From assembly GCA_945910005.1 (NCBI GenBank), contig OX246742.1, positions 47,531,902 to 47,595,901 of the forward strand: a DNA stretch of 64,000 nt, read 5' to 3'. The stretch is from Isoperla grammatica. Taxonomy: Eukaryota; Arthropoda; Insecta; Plecoptera; Perlodidae. Positions 25,301 through 40,300 of the stretch are shown here, piece by piece. Positions within the stretch are counted from its first letter, which is position 1, and every line of letters starts with the position of its first letter. The notes under the pieces were generated by a model. The model was not told the origin of the DNA and ran no database searches. It saw only the letters and a program-made list of their open reading frames with translations. The position numbers were made by a program, and so were the translations under genes.

Positions 25301-28300
25301 GGTCAGGCGACGCTACACGGACTTTGTGTCGCTGAGGGACGCCCTGCTCGCAAGGTTCCCCTACAGGCTGGTGCCAAGGCTGCCTCCCAAGAAGATCGCC
25401 ATAGGTGAGTCATGTAACACGTTGAGTACCGCGTGTCTAGCGTGCGCCTGGGCTCGCAGGTCAGGCGACGCTACACGGACTTTGTGTCGCTGAGGGACGC
25501 CCTGCTCGCAAGGTTCCCCTACAGGCTGGTGCCAAGGCTGCCTCCCAAGAAGATCGCCATAGGTGAGTCATGTAACACGTTGAGTACCGCGTGTCTAGCG
25601 TGCGCCTGGGCTCGCAGGTCAGGCGACGCTACACGGACTTTGTGTCGCTGAGGGACGCCCTGCTCGCAAGGTTCCCCTACAGGCTGGTGCCAAGGCTGCC
25701 TCCCAAGAAGATCGCCATAGGTGAGTCATGTAACACGTTGAGTACCGCGTGTCTAGCGTGCGCCTGGGCTCGCAGGTCAGGCGACGCTACACGGACTTTG
25801 TGTCGCTGAGGGACGCCCTGCTCGCAAGGTTCCCCTACAGGCTGGTGCCAAGGCTGCCTCCCAAGAAGATCGCCATAGGTGAGTCATGTAACACGTCGAG
25901 TACCGCGTGTCTAGCGTGCGCCTGGGCTCGCAGGTCAGGCGACGCTACACGGACTTTGTGTCGCTGAGGGACGCCCTGCTCGCAAGGTTCCCCTACAGGC
26001 TGGTGCCAAGGCTGCCTCCCAAGAAGATCGCCATAGGTGAGTCATGTAACACGTTGAGTACCGCGTGTCTAGCGTGCGCCTGGGCTCGCAGGTCAGGCGA
26101 CGCTACACGGACTTTGTGTCGCTGAGGGACGCCCTGCTCGCAAGGTTCCCCTACAGGCTGGTGCCAAGGCTGCCTCCCAAGAAGATCGCCATAGGTGAGT
26201 CATGTAACACGTTGAGTACCGCGTGTCTAGCGTGCGCCTGGGCTCGCAGGTCAGGCGACGCTACACGGACTTTGTGTCGCTGAGGGACGCCCTGCTCGCA
26301 AGGTTCCCCTACAGGCTGGTGCCAAGGCTGCCTCCCAAGAAGATCGCCATAGGTGAGTCATGTAACACGTTGAGTACCGCGTGTCTAGCGTGCGCCTGGG
26401 CTCGCAGGTCAGGCGACGCTACACGGACTTTGTGTCGCTGAGGGACGCGCTGCTCGCAAGGTTCCCCTACAGGCTGGTGCCAAGGCTGCCTCCCAAGAAG
26501 ATCGCCATAGGTGAGTCATGTAACACGTTGAGTACCGCGTGTCTAGCGTGCGCCTGGGCTCGCAGGTCAGGCGACGCTACACGGACTTTGTGTCGCTGAG
26601 GGACGCCCTGCTCGCAAGGTTCCCCTACAGGCTGGTGCCAAGGCTGCCTCCCAAGAAGATCGCCATAGGTGAGTCATGTAACACGTTGAGTACCGCGTGT
26701 CTAGCGTGCGCCTGGGCTCGCAGGTCAGGCGACGCTACACGGACTTTGTGTCGCTGAGGGACGCCCTGCTCGCAAGGTTCCCCTACAGGCTGGTGCCAAG
26801 GCTGCCTCCCAAGAAGATCGCCATAGGTGAGTCATGTAACACGTTGAGTACCGCGTGTCTAGCGTGCGCCTGGGCTCGCAGGTCAGGCGACGCTACACGG
26901 ACTTTGTGTCGCTGAGGGACGCCCTGCTCGCAAGGTTCCCCTACAGGCTGGTGCCAAGGCTGCCTCCCAAGAAGATCGCCATAGGTGAGTCATGTAACAC
27001 GTCGAGTACCGCGTGTCTAGCGTGCGCCTGGGCTCGCAGGTCAGGCGACGCTACACGGACTTTGTGTCGCTGAGGGACGCCCTGCTCGCAAGGTTCCCCT
27101 ACAGGCTGGTGCCAAGGCTGCCTCCCAAGAAGATCGCCATAGGTGAGTCATGTAACACGTTGAGTACCGCGTGTCTAGCGTGCGCCTGGGCTCGCAGGTC
27201 AGGCGACGCTACACGGACTTTGTGTCGCTGAGGGACGCCCTGCTCGCAAGGTTCCCCTACAGGCTGGTGCCAAGGCTGCCTCCCAAGAAGATCGCCATAG
27301 GTGAGTCATGTAACACGTTGAGTACCGCGTGTCTAGCGTGCGCCTGGGCTCGCAGGTCAGGCGACGCTACACGGACTTTGTGTCGCTGAGGGACGCCCTG
27401 CTCGCAAGGTTCCCCTACAGGCTGGTGCCAAGGCTGCCTCCCAAGAAGATCGCCATAGGTGAGTCATGTAACACGTTGAGTACCGCGTGTCTAGCGTGCG
27501 CCTGGGCTCGCAGGTCAGGCGACGCTACACGGACTTTGTGTCGCTGAGGGACGCGCTGCTCGCAAGGTTCCCCTACAGGCTGGTGCCAAGGCTGCCTCCC
27601 AAGAAGATCGCCATAGGTGAGTCATGTAACACGTTGAGTACCGCGTGTCTAGCGTGCGCCTGGGCTCGCAGGTCAGGCGACGCTACACGGACTTTGTGTC
27701 GCTGAGGGACGCGCTGCTCGCAAGGTTCCCCTACAGGCTGGTGCCAAGGCTGCCTCCCAAGAAGATCGCCATAGGTGAGTCATGTAACACGTTGAGTACC
27801 GCGTGTCTAGCGTGCGCCTGGGCTCGCAGGTCAGGCGACGCTACACGGACTTTGTGTCGCTGAGGGACGCCCTGCTCGCAAGGTTCCCCTACAGGCTGGT
27901 GCCAAGGCTCCCACCCAAGAAGATCGCCATAGGTGAGTCATGTAACACGTTGAGTACCGCGTGTCTAGCGTGCGCCTGGGCTCGCAGGTCAGGCGACGCT
28001 ACACGGACTTTGTGTCGCTGAGGGACGCCCTGCTCGCAAGGTTCCCCTACAGGCTGGTGCCAAGGCTGCCTCCCAAGAAGATCGCCATAGGTGAGTCATG
28101 TAACACGTTGAGTACCGCGTGTCTAGCGTGCGCCTGGGCTCGCAGGTCAGGCGACGCTACACGGACTTTGTGTCGCTGAGGGACGCCCTGCTCGCAAGGT
28201 TCCCCTACAGGCTGGTGCCAAGGCTGCCTCCCAAGAAGATCGCCATAGGTGAGTCATGTAACACGTCGAGTACCGCGTGTCCAGCGTGCGCCTGGGCTCG

Positions 28301-31300
28301 CAGGTCAGGCGACGCTACACGGACTTTGTGTCGCTGAGGGACGCCCTGCTCGCAAGGTTCCCCTACAGGCTGGTGCCAAGGCTGCCTCCCAAGAAGATCG
28401 CCATAGGTGAGTCATGTAACACGTTGAGTACCGCGTGTCTAGCGTGCGCCTGGGCTCGCAGGTCAGGCGACGCTACACGGACTTTGTGTCGCTGAGGGAC
28501 GCCCTGCTCGCGAGGTTCCCCTACAGGCTGGTGCCAAGGCTGCCTCCCAAGAAGATCGCCATAGGTGAGTCATGTAACACGTTGAGTACCGCGTGTCTAG
28601 CGTGCGCCTGGGCTCGCAGGTCAGGCGACGCTACACGGACTTTGTGTCGCTGAGGGACGCCCTGCTCGCAAGGTTCCCCTACAGGCTGGTGCCAAGGCTG
28701 CCTCCCAAGAAGATCGCCATAGGTGAGTCATGTAACACGTTGAGTACCGCGTGTCTAGCGTGCGCCTGGGCTCGCAGGTCAGGCGACGCTACACGGACTT
28801 TGTGTCGCTGAGGGACGCCCTGCTCGCAAGGTTCCCCTACAGGCTGGTGCCAAGGCTGCCTCCCAAGAAGATCGCCATAGGTGAGTCATGTAACACGTTG
28901 AGTACCGCGTGTCTAGCGTGCGCCTGGGCTCGCAGGTCAGGCGACGCTACACGGACTTTGTGTCGCTGAGGGACGCCCTGCTCGCGAGGTTCCCCTACAG
29001 GCTGGTGCCAAGGCTCCCTCCCAAGAAGATCGCCATAGGTGAGTCATGTAACACGTTGAGTACCGCGTGTCTAGCGTGCGCCTGGGCTCGCAGGTCAGGC
29101 GACGCTACACGGACTTTGTGTCGCTGAGGGACGCCCTGCTCGCAAGGTTCCCCTACAGGCTGGTGCCAAGGCTGCCTCCCAAGAAGATCGCCATAGGTGA
29201 GTCATGTAACACGTTGAGTACCGCGTGTCTAGCGTGCGCCTGGGCTCGCAGGTCAGGCGACGCTACACGGACTTTGTGTCGCTGAGGGACGCCCTGCTCG
29301 CAAGGTTCCCCTACAGGCTGGTGCCAAGGCTGCCTCCCAAGAAGATCGCCATAGGTGAGTCATGTAACACGTTGAGTACCGCGTGTCTAGCGTGCGCCTG
29401 GGCTCGCAGGTCAGGCGACGCTACACGGACTTTGTGTCGCTGAGGGACGCCCTGCTCGCGAGGTTCCCCTACAGGCTGGTGCCAAGGCTGCCTCCCAAGA
29501 AGATCGCCATAGGTGAGTCATGTAACACGTTGAGTACCGCGTGTCTAGCGTGCGCCTGGGCTCGCAGGTCAGGCGACGCTACACGGACTTTGTGTCGCTG
29601 AGGGACGCCCTGCTCGCAAGGTTCCCCTACAGGCTGGTGCCAAGGCTGCCTCCCAAGAAGATCGCCATAGGTGAGTCATGTAACACGTCGAGTACCGCGT
29701 GTCTAGCGTGCGCCTGGGCTCGCAGGTCAGGCGACGCTACACGGACTTTGTGTCGCTGAGGGACGCCCTGCTCGCGAGGTTCCCCTACAGGCTGGTGCCA
29801 AGGCTCCCTCCCAAGAAGATCGCCATAGGTGAGTCATGTAACACGTTGAGTACCGCGTGTCTAGCGTGCGCCTGGGCTCGCAGGTCAGGCGACGCTACAC
29901 GGACTTTGTGTCGCTGAGGGACGCCCTGCTCGCAAGGTTCCCCTACAGGCTGGTGCCAAGGCTGCCTCCCAAGAAGATCGCCATAGGTGAGTCATGTAAC
30001 ACGTTGAGTACCGCGTGTCTAGCGTGCGCCTGGGCTCGCAGGTCAGGCGACGCTACACGGACTTTGTGTCGCTGAGGGACGCCCTGCTCGCAAGGTTCCC
30101 CTACAGGCTGGTGCCAAGGCTGCCTCCCAAGAAGATCGCCATAGGTGAGTCATGTAACACGTTGAGTACCGCGTGTCTAGCGTGCGCCTGGGCTCGCAGG
30201 TCAGGCGACGCTACACGGACTTTGTGTCGCTGAGGGACGCCCTGCTCGCAAGGTTCCCCTACAGGCTGGTGCCAAGGCTGCCTCCCAAGAAGATCGCCAT
30301 AGGTGAGTCATGTAACACGTTGAGTACCGCGTGTCTAGCGTGCGCCTGGGCTCGCAGGTCAGGCGACGCTACACGGACTTTGTGTCGCTGAGGGACGCCC
30401 TGCTCGCAAGGTTCCCCTACAGGCTGGTGCCAAGGCTGCCTCCCAAGAAGATCGCCATAGGTGAGTCATGTAACACGTTGAGTACCGCGTGTCTAGCGTG
30501 CGCCTGGGCTCGCAGGTCAGGCGACGCTACACGGACTTTGTGTCGCTGAGGGACGCCCTGCTCGCAAGGTTCCCCTACAGGCTGGTGCCAAGGCTCCCTC
30601 CCAAGAAGATCGCCATAGGTGAGTCATGTAACACGTTGAGTACCGCGTGTCTAGCGTGCGCCTGGGCTCGCAGGTCAGGCGACGCTACACGGACTTTGTG
30701 TCGCTGAGGGACGCCCTGCTCGCGAGGTTCCCCTACAGGCTGGTGCCAAGGCTGCCTCCCAAGAAGATCGCCATAGGTGAGTCATGTAACACGTTGAGTA
30801 CCGCGTGTCTAGCGTGCGCCTGGGCTCGCAGGTCAGGCGACGCTACACGGACTTTGTGTCGCTGAGGGACGCCCTGCTCGCAAGGTTCCCCTACAGGCTG
30901 GTGCCAAGGCTGCCTCCCAAGAAGATCGCCATAGGTGAGTCATGTAACACGTTGAGTACCGCGTGTCCAGCGTGCGCCTGGGCTCGCAGGTCAGGCGACG
31001 CTACACGGACTTTGTGTCGCTGAGGGACGCCCTGCTCGCAAGGTTCCCCTACAGGCTGGTGCCAAGGCTGCCTCCCAAGAAGATCGCCATAGGTGAGTCA
31101 TGTAACACGTCGAGTACCGCGTGTCTAGCGTGCGCCTGGGCTCGCAGGTCAGGCGACGCTACACGGACTTTGTGTCGCTGAGGGACGCCCTGCTCGCAAG
31201 GTTCCCCTACAGGCTGGTGCCAAGGCTGCCTCCCAAGAAGATCGCCATAGGTGAGTCATGTAACACGTTGAGTACCGCGTGTCCAGCGTGCGCCTGGGCT

Positions 31301-34300
31301 CGCAGGTCAGGCGACGCTACACGGACTTTGTGTCGCTGAGGGACGCCCTGCTCGCAAGGTTCCCCTACAGGCTGGTGCCAAGGCTGCCTCCCAAGAAGAT
31401 CGCCATAGGTGAGTCATGTAACACGTTGAGTACCGCGTGTCTAGCGTGCGCCTGGGCTCGCAGGTCAGGCGACGCTACACGGACTTTGTGTCGCTGAGGG
31501 ACGCCCTGCTCGCAAGGTTCCCCTACAGGCTGGTGCCAAGGCTGCCTCCCAAGAAGATCGCCATAGGTGAGTCATGTAACACGTTGAGTACCGCGTGTCT
31601 AGCGTGCGCCTGGGCTCGCAGGTCAGGCGACGCTACACGGACTTTGTGTCGCTGAGGGACGCCCTGCTCGCAAGGTTCCCCTACAGGCTGGTGCCAAGGC
31701 TGCCTCCCAAGAAGATCGCCATAGGTGAGTCATGTAACACGTTGAGTACCGCGTGTCTAGCGTGCGCCTGGGCTCGCAGGTCAGGCGACGCTACACGGAC
31801 TTTGTGTCGCTGAGGGACGCCCTGCTCGCAAGGTTCCCCTACAGGCTGGTGCCAAGGCTGCCTCCCAAGAAGATCGCCATAGGTGAGTCATGTAACACGT
31901 TGAGTACCGCGTGTCTAGCGTGCGCCTGGGCTCGCAGGTCAGGCGACGCTACACGGACTTTGTGTCGCTGAGGGACGCCCTGCTCGCAAGGTTCCCCTAC
32001 AGGCTGGTGCCAAGGCTGCCTCCCAAGAAGATCGCCATAGGTGAGTCATGTAACACGTTGAGTACCGCGTGTCTAGCGTGCGCCTGGGCTCGCAGGTCAG
32101 GCGACGCTACACGGACTTTGTGTCGCTGAGGGACGCCCTGCTCGCAAGGTTCCCCTACAGGCTGGTGCCAAGGCTGCCTCCCAAGAAGATCGCCATAGGT
32201 GAGTCATGTAACACGTCGAGTACCGCGTGTCCAGCGTGCGCCTGGGCTCGCAGGTCAGGCGACGCTACACGGACTTTGTGTCGCTGAGGGACGCCCTGCT
32301 CGCAAGGTTCCCCTACAGGCTGGTGCCAAGGCTGCCTCCCAAGAAGATCGCCATAGGTGAGTCATGTAACACGTTGAGTACCGCGTGTCTAGCGTGCGCC
32401 TGGGCTCGCAGGTCAGGCGACGCTACACGGACTTTGTGTCGCTGAGGGACGCCCTGCTCGCGAGGTTCCCCTACAGGCTGGTGCCAAGGCTCCCTCCCAA
32501 GAAGATCGCCATAGGTGAGTCATGTAACACGTTGAGTACCGCGTGTCTAGCGTGCGCCTGGGCTCGCAGGTCAGGCGACGCTACACGGACTTTGTGTCGC
32601 TGAGGGACGCCCTGCTCGCAAGGTTCCCCTACAGGCTGGTGCCAAGGCTGCCTCCCAAGAAGATCGCCATAGGTGAGTCATGTAACACGTTGAGTACCGC
32701 GTGTCTAGCGTGCGCCTGGGCTCGCAGGTCAGGCGACGCTACACGGACTTTGTGTCGCTGAGGGACGCCCTGCTCGCAAGGTTCCCCTACAGGCTGGTGC
32801 CAAGGCTGCCTCCCAAGAAGATCGCCATAGGTGAGTCATGTAACACGTTGAGTACCGCGTGTCTAGCGTGCGCCTGGGCTCGCAGGTCAGGCGACGCTAC
32901 ACGGACTTTGTGTCGCTGAGGGACGCCCTGCTCGCTAGGTTCCCCTACAGGTTGGGCCAAGGCTGCCTCCCAAGAAGATCGCCATAGGTGAGTCATGTAA
33001 CACGTCGAGTACCGCGTGTCTAGCGTGCGCCTGGGCTCGCAGGTCAGGCGACGCTACACGGACTTTGTGTCGCTGAGGGACGCCCTGCTCGCAAGGTTCC
33101 CCTACAGGCTGGTGCCAAGGCTGCCTCCCAAGAAGATCGCCATAGGTGAGTCATGTAACACGTTGAGTACCGCGTGTCTAGCGTGCGCCTGGGCTCGCAG
33201 GTCAGGCGACGCTACACGGACTTTGTGTCGCTGAGGGACGCCCTGCTCGCAAGGTTCCCCTACAGGCTGGTGCCAAGGCTGCCACCCAAGAAGATCGCCA
33301 TAGGTGAGTCATGTAACACGTTGAGTACCGCGTGTCTAGCGTGCGCCTGGGCTCGCAGGTCAGGCGACGCTACACGGACTTTGTGTCGCTGAGGGACGCC
33401 CTGCTCGCAAGGTTCCCCTACAGGCTGGTGCCAAGGCTGCCACCCAAGAAGATCGCCATAGGTGAGTCATGTAACACGTTGAGTACCGCGTGTCTAGCGT
33501 GCGCCTGGGCTCGCAGGTCAGGCGACGCTACACGGACTTTGTGTCGCTGAGGGACGCCCTGCTCGCAAGGTTCCCCTACAGGCTGGTGCCAAGGCTGCCT
33601 CCCAAGAAGATCGCCATAGGTGAGACATGTAACACGTTGAGTACCGCGTGTCTAGCGTGCGCCTGGGCTCGCAGGTCAGGCGACGCTACACGGACTTTGT
33701 GTCGCTGAGGGACGCCCTGCTCGCAAGGTTCCCCTACAGGCTGGTGCCAAGGCTGCCTCCCAAGAAGATCGCCATAGGTGAGTCATGTAACACGTTGAGT
33801 ACCGCGTGTCTAGCGTGCGCCTGGGCTCGCAGGTCAGGCGACGCTACACGGACTTTGTGTCGCTGAGGGACGCCCTGCTCGCAAGGTTCCCCTACAGGCT
33901 GGTGCCAAGGCTGCCTCCCAAGAAGATCGCCATAGGTGAGTCATGTAACACGTTGAGTACCGCGTGTCTAGCGTGCGCCTGGGCTCGCAGGTCAGGCGAC
34001 GCTACACGGACTTTGTGTCGCTGAGGGACGCCCTGCTCGCAAGGTTCCCCTACAGGCTGGTGCCAAGGCTGCCTCCCAAGAAGATCGCCATAGGTGAGTC
34101 ATGTAACACGTTGAGTACCGCGTGTCTAGCGTGCGCCTGGGCTCGCAGGTCAGGCGACGCTACACGGACTTTGTGTCGCTGAGGGACGCCCTGCTCGCAA
34201 GGTTCCCCTACAGGCTGGTGCCAAGGCTGCCTCCCAAGAAGATCGCCATAGGTGAGTCATGTAACACGTTGAGTACCGCGTGTCTAGCGTGCGCCTGGGC

Positions 34301-37300
34301 TCGCAGGTCAGGCGACGCTACACGGACTTTGTGTCGCTGAGGGACGCCCTGCTCGCAAGGTTCCCCTACAGGCTGGTGCCAAGGCTGCCTCCCAAGAAGA
34401 TCGCCATAGGTGAGACATGTAACACGTTGAGTACCGCGTGTCTAGCGTGCGCCTGGGCTCGCAGGTCAGGCGACGCTACACGGACTTTGTGTCGCTGAGG
34501 GACGCCCTGCTCGCAAGGTTCCCCTACAGGCTGGTGCCAAGGCTGCCTCCCAAGAAGATCGCCATAGGTGAGTCATGTAACACGTTGAGTACCGCGTGTC
34601 CAGCGTACGCCTGGGCTCGCAGGTCAGGCGACGCTACACGGACTTTGTGTCGCTGAGGGACGCCCTGCTCGCAAGGTTCCCCTACAGGCTGGTGCCAAGG
34701 CTGCCTCCCAAGAAGATCGCCATAGGTGAGTCATGTAACACGTTGAGTACCGCGTGTCTAGCGTGCGCCTGGGCTCGCAGGTCAGGCGACGCTACACGGA
34801 CTTTGTGTCGCTGAGGGACGCCCTGCTCGCAAGGTTCCCCTACAGGCTGGTGCCAAGGCTGCCTCCCAAGAAGATCGCCATAGGTGAGTCATGTAACACG
34901 TTGAGTACCGCGTGTCTAGCGTGCGCCTGGGCTCGCAGGTCAGGCGACGCTACACGGACTTTGTGTCGCTGAGGGACGCCCTGCTCGCAAGGTTCCCCTA
35001 CAGGCTGGTGCCAAGGCTGCCTCCCAAGAAGATCGCCATAGGTGAGTCATGTAACACGTTGAGTACCGCGTGTCTAGCGTGCGCCTGGGCTCGCAGGTCA
35101 GGCGACGCTACACGGACTTTGTGTCGCTGAGGGACGCCCTGCTCGCAAGGTTCCCCTACAGGCTGGTGCCAAGGCTGCCTCCCAAGAAGATCGCCATAGG
35201 TGAGTCATGTAACACGTTGAGTACCGCGTGTCTAGCGTGCGCCTGGGCTCGCAGGTCAGGCGACGCTACACGGACTTTGTGTCGCTGAGGGACGCCCTGC
35301 TCGCAAGGTTCCCCTACAGGCTGGTGCCAAGGCTGCCTCCCAAGAAGATCGCCATAGGTGAGTCATGTAACACGTTGAGTACCGCGTGTCTAGCGTGCGC
35401 CTGGGCTCGCAGGTCAGGCGACGCTACACGGACTTTGTGTCGCTGAGGGACGCCCTGCTCGCGAGGTTCCCCTACAGGCTGGTGCCAAGGCTGCCTCCCA
35501 AGAAGATCGCCATAGGTGAGTCATGTAACACGTTGAGTACCGCGTGTCTAGCGTGCGCCTGGGCTCGCAGGTCAGGCGACGCTACACGGACTTTGTGTCG
35601 CTGAGGGACGCCCTGCTCGCAAGGTTCCCCTACAGGCTGGTGCCAAGGCTGCCTCCCAAGAAGATCGCCATAGGTGAGTCATGTAACACGTTGAGTACCG
35701 CGTGTCTAGCGTGCGCCTGGGCTCGCAGGTCAGGCGACGCTACACGGACTTTGTGTCGCTGAGGGACGCCCTGCTCGCAAGGTTCCCCTACAGGCTGGTG
35801 CCAAGGCTGCCTCCCAAGAAGATCGCCATAGGTGAGTCATGTAACACGTTGAGTACCGCGTGTCTAGCGTGCGCCTGGGCTCGCAGGTCAGGCGACGCTA
35901 CACGGACTTTGTGTCGCTGAGGGACGCCCTGCTCGCAAGGTTCCCCTACAGGCTGGTGCCAAGGCTGCCTCCCAAGAAGATCGCCATAGGTGAGTCATGT
36001 AACACGTTGAGTACCGCGTGTCCAGCGTGCGCCTGGGCTCGCAGGTCAGGCGACGCTACACGGACTTTGTGTCGCTGAGGGACGCCCTGCTCGCAAGGTT
36101 CCCCTACAGGCTGGTGCCAAGGCTGCCACCCAAGAAGATCGCCATAGGTGAGTCATGTAACACGTTGAGTACCGCGTGTCCAGCGTGCGCCTGGGCTCGC
36201 AGGTCAGGCGACGCTACACGGACTTTGTGTCGCTGAGGGACGCCCTGCTCGCAAGGTTCCCCTACAGGCTGGTGCCAAGGCTGCCACCCAAGAAGATCGC
36301 CATAGGTGAGTCATGTAACACGTTGAGTACCGCGTGTCTAGCGTGCGCCTGGGCTCGCAGGTCAGGCGACGCTACACGGACTTTGTGTCGCTGAGGGACG
36401 CCCTGCTCGCAAGGTTCCCCTACAGGCTGGTGCCAAGGCTGCCTCCCAAGAAGATCGCCATAGGTGAGTCATGTAACACGTTGAGTACCGCGTGTCTAGC
36501 GTGCGCCTGGGCTCGCAGGTCAGGCGACGCTACACGGACTTTGTGTCGCTGAGGGACGCCCTGCTCGCAAGGTTCCCCTACAGGCTGGTGCCAAGGCTGC
36601 CACCCAAGAAGATCGCCATAGGTGAGTCATGTAACACGTCGAGTACCGCGTGTCTAGCGTGCGCCTGGGCTCGCAGGTCAGGCGACGCTACACGGACTTT
36701 GTGTCGCTGAGGGACGCCCTGCTCGCAAGGTTCCCCTACAGGCTGGTGCCAAGGCTCCCTCCCAAGAAGATCGCCATAGGTGAGTCATGTAACACGTCGA
36801 GTACCGCGTGTCTAGCGTGCGCCTGGGCTCGCAGGTCAGGCGACGCTACACGGACTTTGTGTCGCTGAGGGACGCCCTGCTCGCAAGGTTCCCCTACAGG
36901 CTGGTGCCAAGGCTCCCTCCCAAGAAGATCGCCATAGGTGAGTCATGTAACACGTTGAGTACCGCGTGTCTAGCGTGCGCCTGGGCTCGCAGGTCAGGCG
37001 ACGCTACACGGACTTTGTGTCGCTGAGGGACGCCCTGCTCGCAAGGTTCCCCTACAGGCTGGTGCCAAGGCTGCCACCCAAGAAGATCGCCATAGGTGAG
37101 TCATGTAACACGTCGAGTACCGCGTGTCTAGCGTGCGCCTGGGCTCGCAGGTCAGGCGACGCTACACGGACTTTGTGTCGCTGAGGGACGCCCTGCTCGC
37201 AAGGTTCCCCTACAGGCTGGTGCCAAGGCTCCCTCCCAAGAAGATCGCCATAGGTGAGTCATGTAACACGTCGAGTACCGCGTGTCTAGCGTGCGCCTGG

Positions 37301-40300
37301 GCTCGCAGGTCAGGCGACGCTACACGGACTTTGTGTCGCTGAGGGACGCCCTGCTCGCAAGGTTCCCCTACAGGCTGGTGCCAAGGCTCCCTCCCAAGAA
37401 GATCGCCATAGGTGAGTCATGTAACACGTTGAGTACCGCGTGTCTAGCGTGCGCCTGGGCTCGCAGGTCAGGCGACGCTACACGGACTTTGTGTCGCTGA
37501 GGGACGCCCTGCTCGCAAGGTTCCCCTACAGGCTGGTGCCAAGGCTGCCTCCCAAGAAGATCGCCATAGGTGAGTCATGTAACACGTTGAGTACCGCGTG
37601 TCTAGCGTGCGCCTGGGCTCGCAGGTCAGGCGACGCTACACGGACTTTGTGTCGCTGAGGGACGCCCTGCTCGCAAGGTTCCCCTACAGGCTGGTGCCAA
37701 GGCTGCCTCCCAAGAAGATCGCCATAGGTGAGTCATGTAACACGTTGAGTACCGCGTGTCTAGCGTGCGCCTGGGCTCGCAGGTCAGGCGACGCTACACG
37801 GACTTTGTGTCGCTGAGGGACGCCCTGCTCGCAAGGTTCCCCTACAGGCTGGTGCCAAGGCTGCCACCCAAGAAGATCGCCATAGGTGAGTCATGTAACA
37901 CGTTGAGTACTGCGTGTCTAGCGTGCGCCTGGGCTCGCAGGTCAGACGACGCTACACGGACTTTGTGTCGCTGAGGGACGCCCTGCTCGCAAGGTTCCCC
38001 TACAGGCTGGTGCCAAGGCTGCCTCCCAAGAAGATCGCCATAGGTGAGTCATGTAACACGTTGAGTACCGCGTGTCTAGCGTGCGCCTGGGCTCGCAGGT
38101 CAGGCGACGCTACACGGACTTTGTGTCGCTGAGGGACGCCCTGCTCGCAAGGTTCCCCTACAGGCTGGTGCCAAGGCTGCCACCCAAGAAGATCGCCATA
38201 GGTGAGTCATGTAACACGTTGAGTACCGCGTGTCTAGCGTGCGCCTGGGCTCGCAGGTCAGGCGACGCTACACGGACTTTGTGTCGCTGAGGGACGCCCT
38301 GCTCGCAAGGTTCCCCTACAGGCTGGTGCCAAGGCTGCCACCCAAGAAGATCGCCATAGGTGAGTCATGTAACACGTTGAGTACCGCGTGTCTAGCGTGC
38401 GCCTGGGCTCGCAGGTCAGGCGACGCTACACGGACTTTGTGTCGCTGAGGGACGCCCTGCTCGCAAGGTTCCCCTACAGGCTGGTGCCAAGGCTGCCTCC
38501 CAAGAAGATCGCCATAGGTGAGACATGTAACACGTTGAGTACCGCGTGTCTAGCGTGCGCCTGGGCTCGCAGGTCAGGCGACGCTACACGGACTTTGTGT
38601 CGCTGAGGGACGCCCTGCTCGCAAGGTTCCCCTACAGGCTGGTGCCAAGGCTCCCTCCCAAGAAGATCGCCATAGGTGAGTCATGTAACACGTTGAGTAC
38701 CGCGTGTCCAGCGTGCGCCTGGGCTCGCAGGTCAGGCGACGCTACACGGACTTTGTGTCGCTGAGGGACGCCCTGCTCGCAAGGTTCCCCTACAGGCTGG
38801 TGCCAAGGCTGCCTCCCAAGAAGATCGCCATAGGTGAGTCATGTAACACGTTGAGTACCGCGTGTCTAGCGTGCGCCTGGGCTCGCAGGTCAGGCGACGC
38901 TACACGGACTTTGTGTCGCTGAGGGACGCCCTGCTCGCAAGGTTCCCCTACAGGCTGGTGCCAAGGCTGCCTCCCAAGAAGATCGCCATAGGTGAGTCAT
39001 GTAACACGTTGAGTACCGCGTGTCTAGCGTGCGCCTGGGCTCGCAGGTCAGGCGACGCTACACGGACTTTGTGTCGCTGAGGGACGCCCTGCTCGCAAGG
39101 TTCCCCTACAGGCTGGTGCCAAGGCTGCCTCCCAAGAAGATCGCCATAGGTGAGTCATGTAACACGTTGAGTACCGCGTGTCTAGCGTGCGCCTGGGCTC
39201 GCAGGTCAGGCGACGCTACACGGACTTTGTGTCGCTGAGGGACGCCCTGCTCGCAAGGTTCCCCTACAGGCTGGTGCCAAGGCTGCCTCCCAAGAAGATC
39301 GCCATAGGTGAGTCATGTAACACGTTGAGTACCGCGTGTCTAGCGTGCGCCTGGGCTCGCAGGTCAGGCGACGCTACACGGACTTTGTGTCGCTGAGGGA
39401 CGCCCTGCTCGCAAGGTTCCCCTACAGGCTGGTGCCAAGGCTGCCTCCCAAGAAGATCGCCATAGGTGAGTCATGTAACACGTTGAGTACCGCGTGTCTA
39501 GCGTGCGCCTGGGCTCGCAGGTCAGGCGACGCTACACGGACTTTGTGTCGCTGAGGGACGCCCTGCTCGCAAGGTTCCCCTACAGGCTGGTGCCAAGGCT
39601 GCCTCCCAAGAAGATCGCCATAGGTGAGTCATGTAACACGTTGAGTACCGCGTGTCTAGCGTGCGCCTGGGCTCGCAGGTCAGGCGACGCTACACGGACT
39701 TTGTGTCGCTGAGGGACGCCCTGCTCGCAAGGTTCCCCTACAGGCTGGTGCCAAGGCTGCCTCCCAAGAAGATCGCCATAGGTGAGTCATGTAACACGTT
39801 GAGTACCGCGTGTCTAGCGTGCGCCTGGGCTCGCAGGTCAGGCGACGCTACACGGACTTTGTGTCGCTGAGGGACGCCCTGCTCGCAAGGTTCCCCTACA
39901 GGCTGGTGCCAAGGCTGCCTCCCAAGAAGATCGCCATAGGTGAGTCATGTAACACGTTGAGTACCGCGTGTCTAGCGTGCGCCTGGGCTCGCAGGTCAGG
40001 CGACGCTACACGGACTTTGTGTCGCTGAGGGACGCCCTGCTCGCAAGGTTCCCCTACAGGCTGGTGCCAAGGCTGCCTCCCAAGAAGATCGCCATAGGTG
40101 AGTCATGTAACACGTTGAGTACCGCGTGTCTAGCGTGCGCCTGGGCTCGCAGGTCAGGCGACGCTACACGGACTTTGTGTCGCTGAGGGACGCCCTGCTC
40201 GCAAGGTTCCCCTACAGGCTGGTGCCAAGGCTGCCACCCAAGAAGATCGCCATAGGTGAGTCATGTAACACGTTGAGTACCGCGTGTCTAGCGTGCGCCT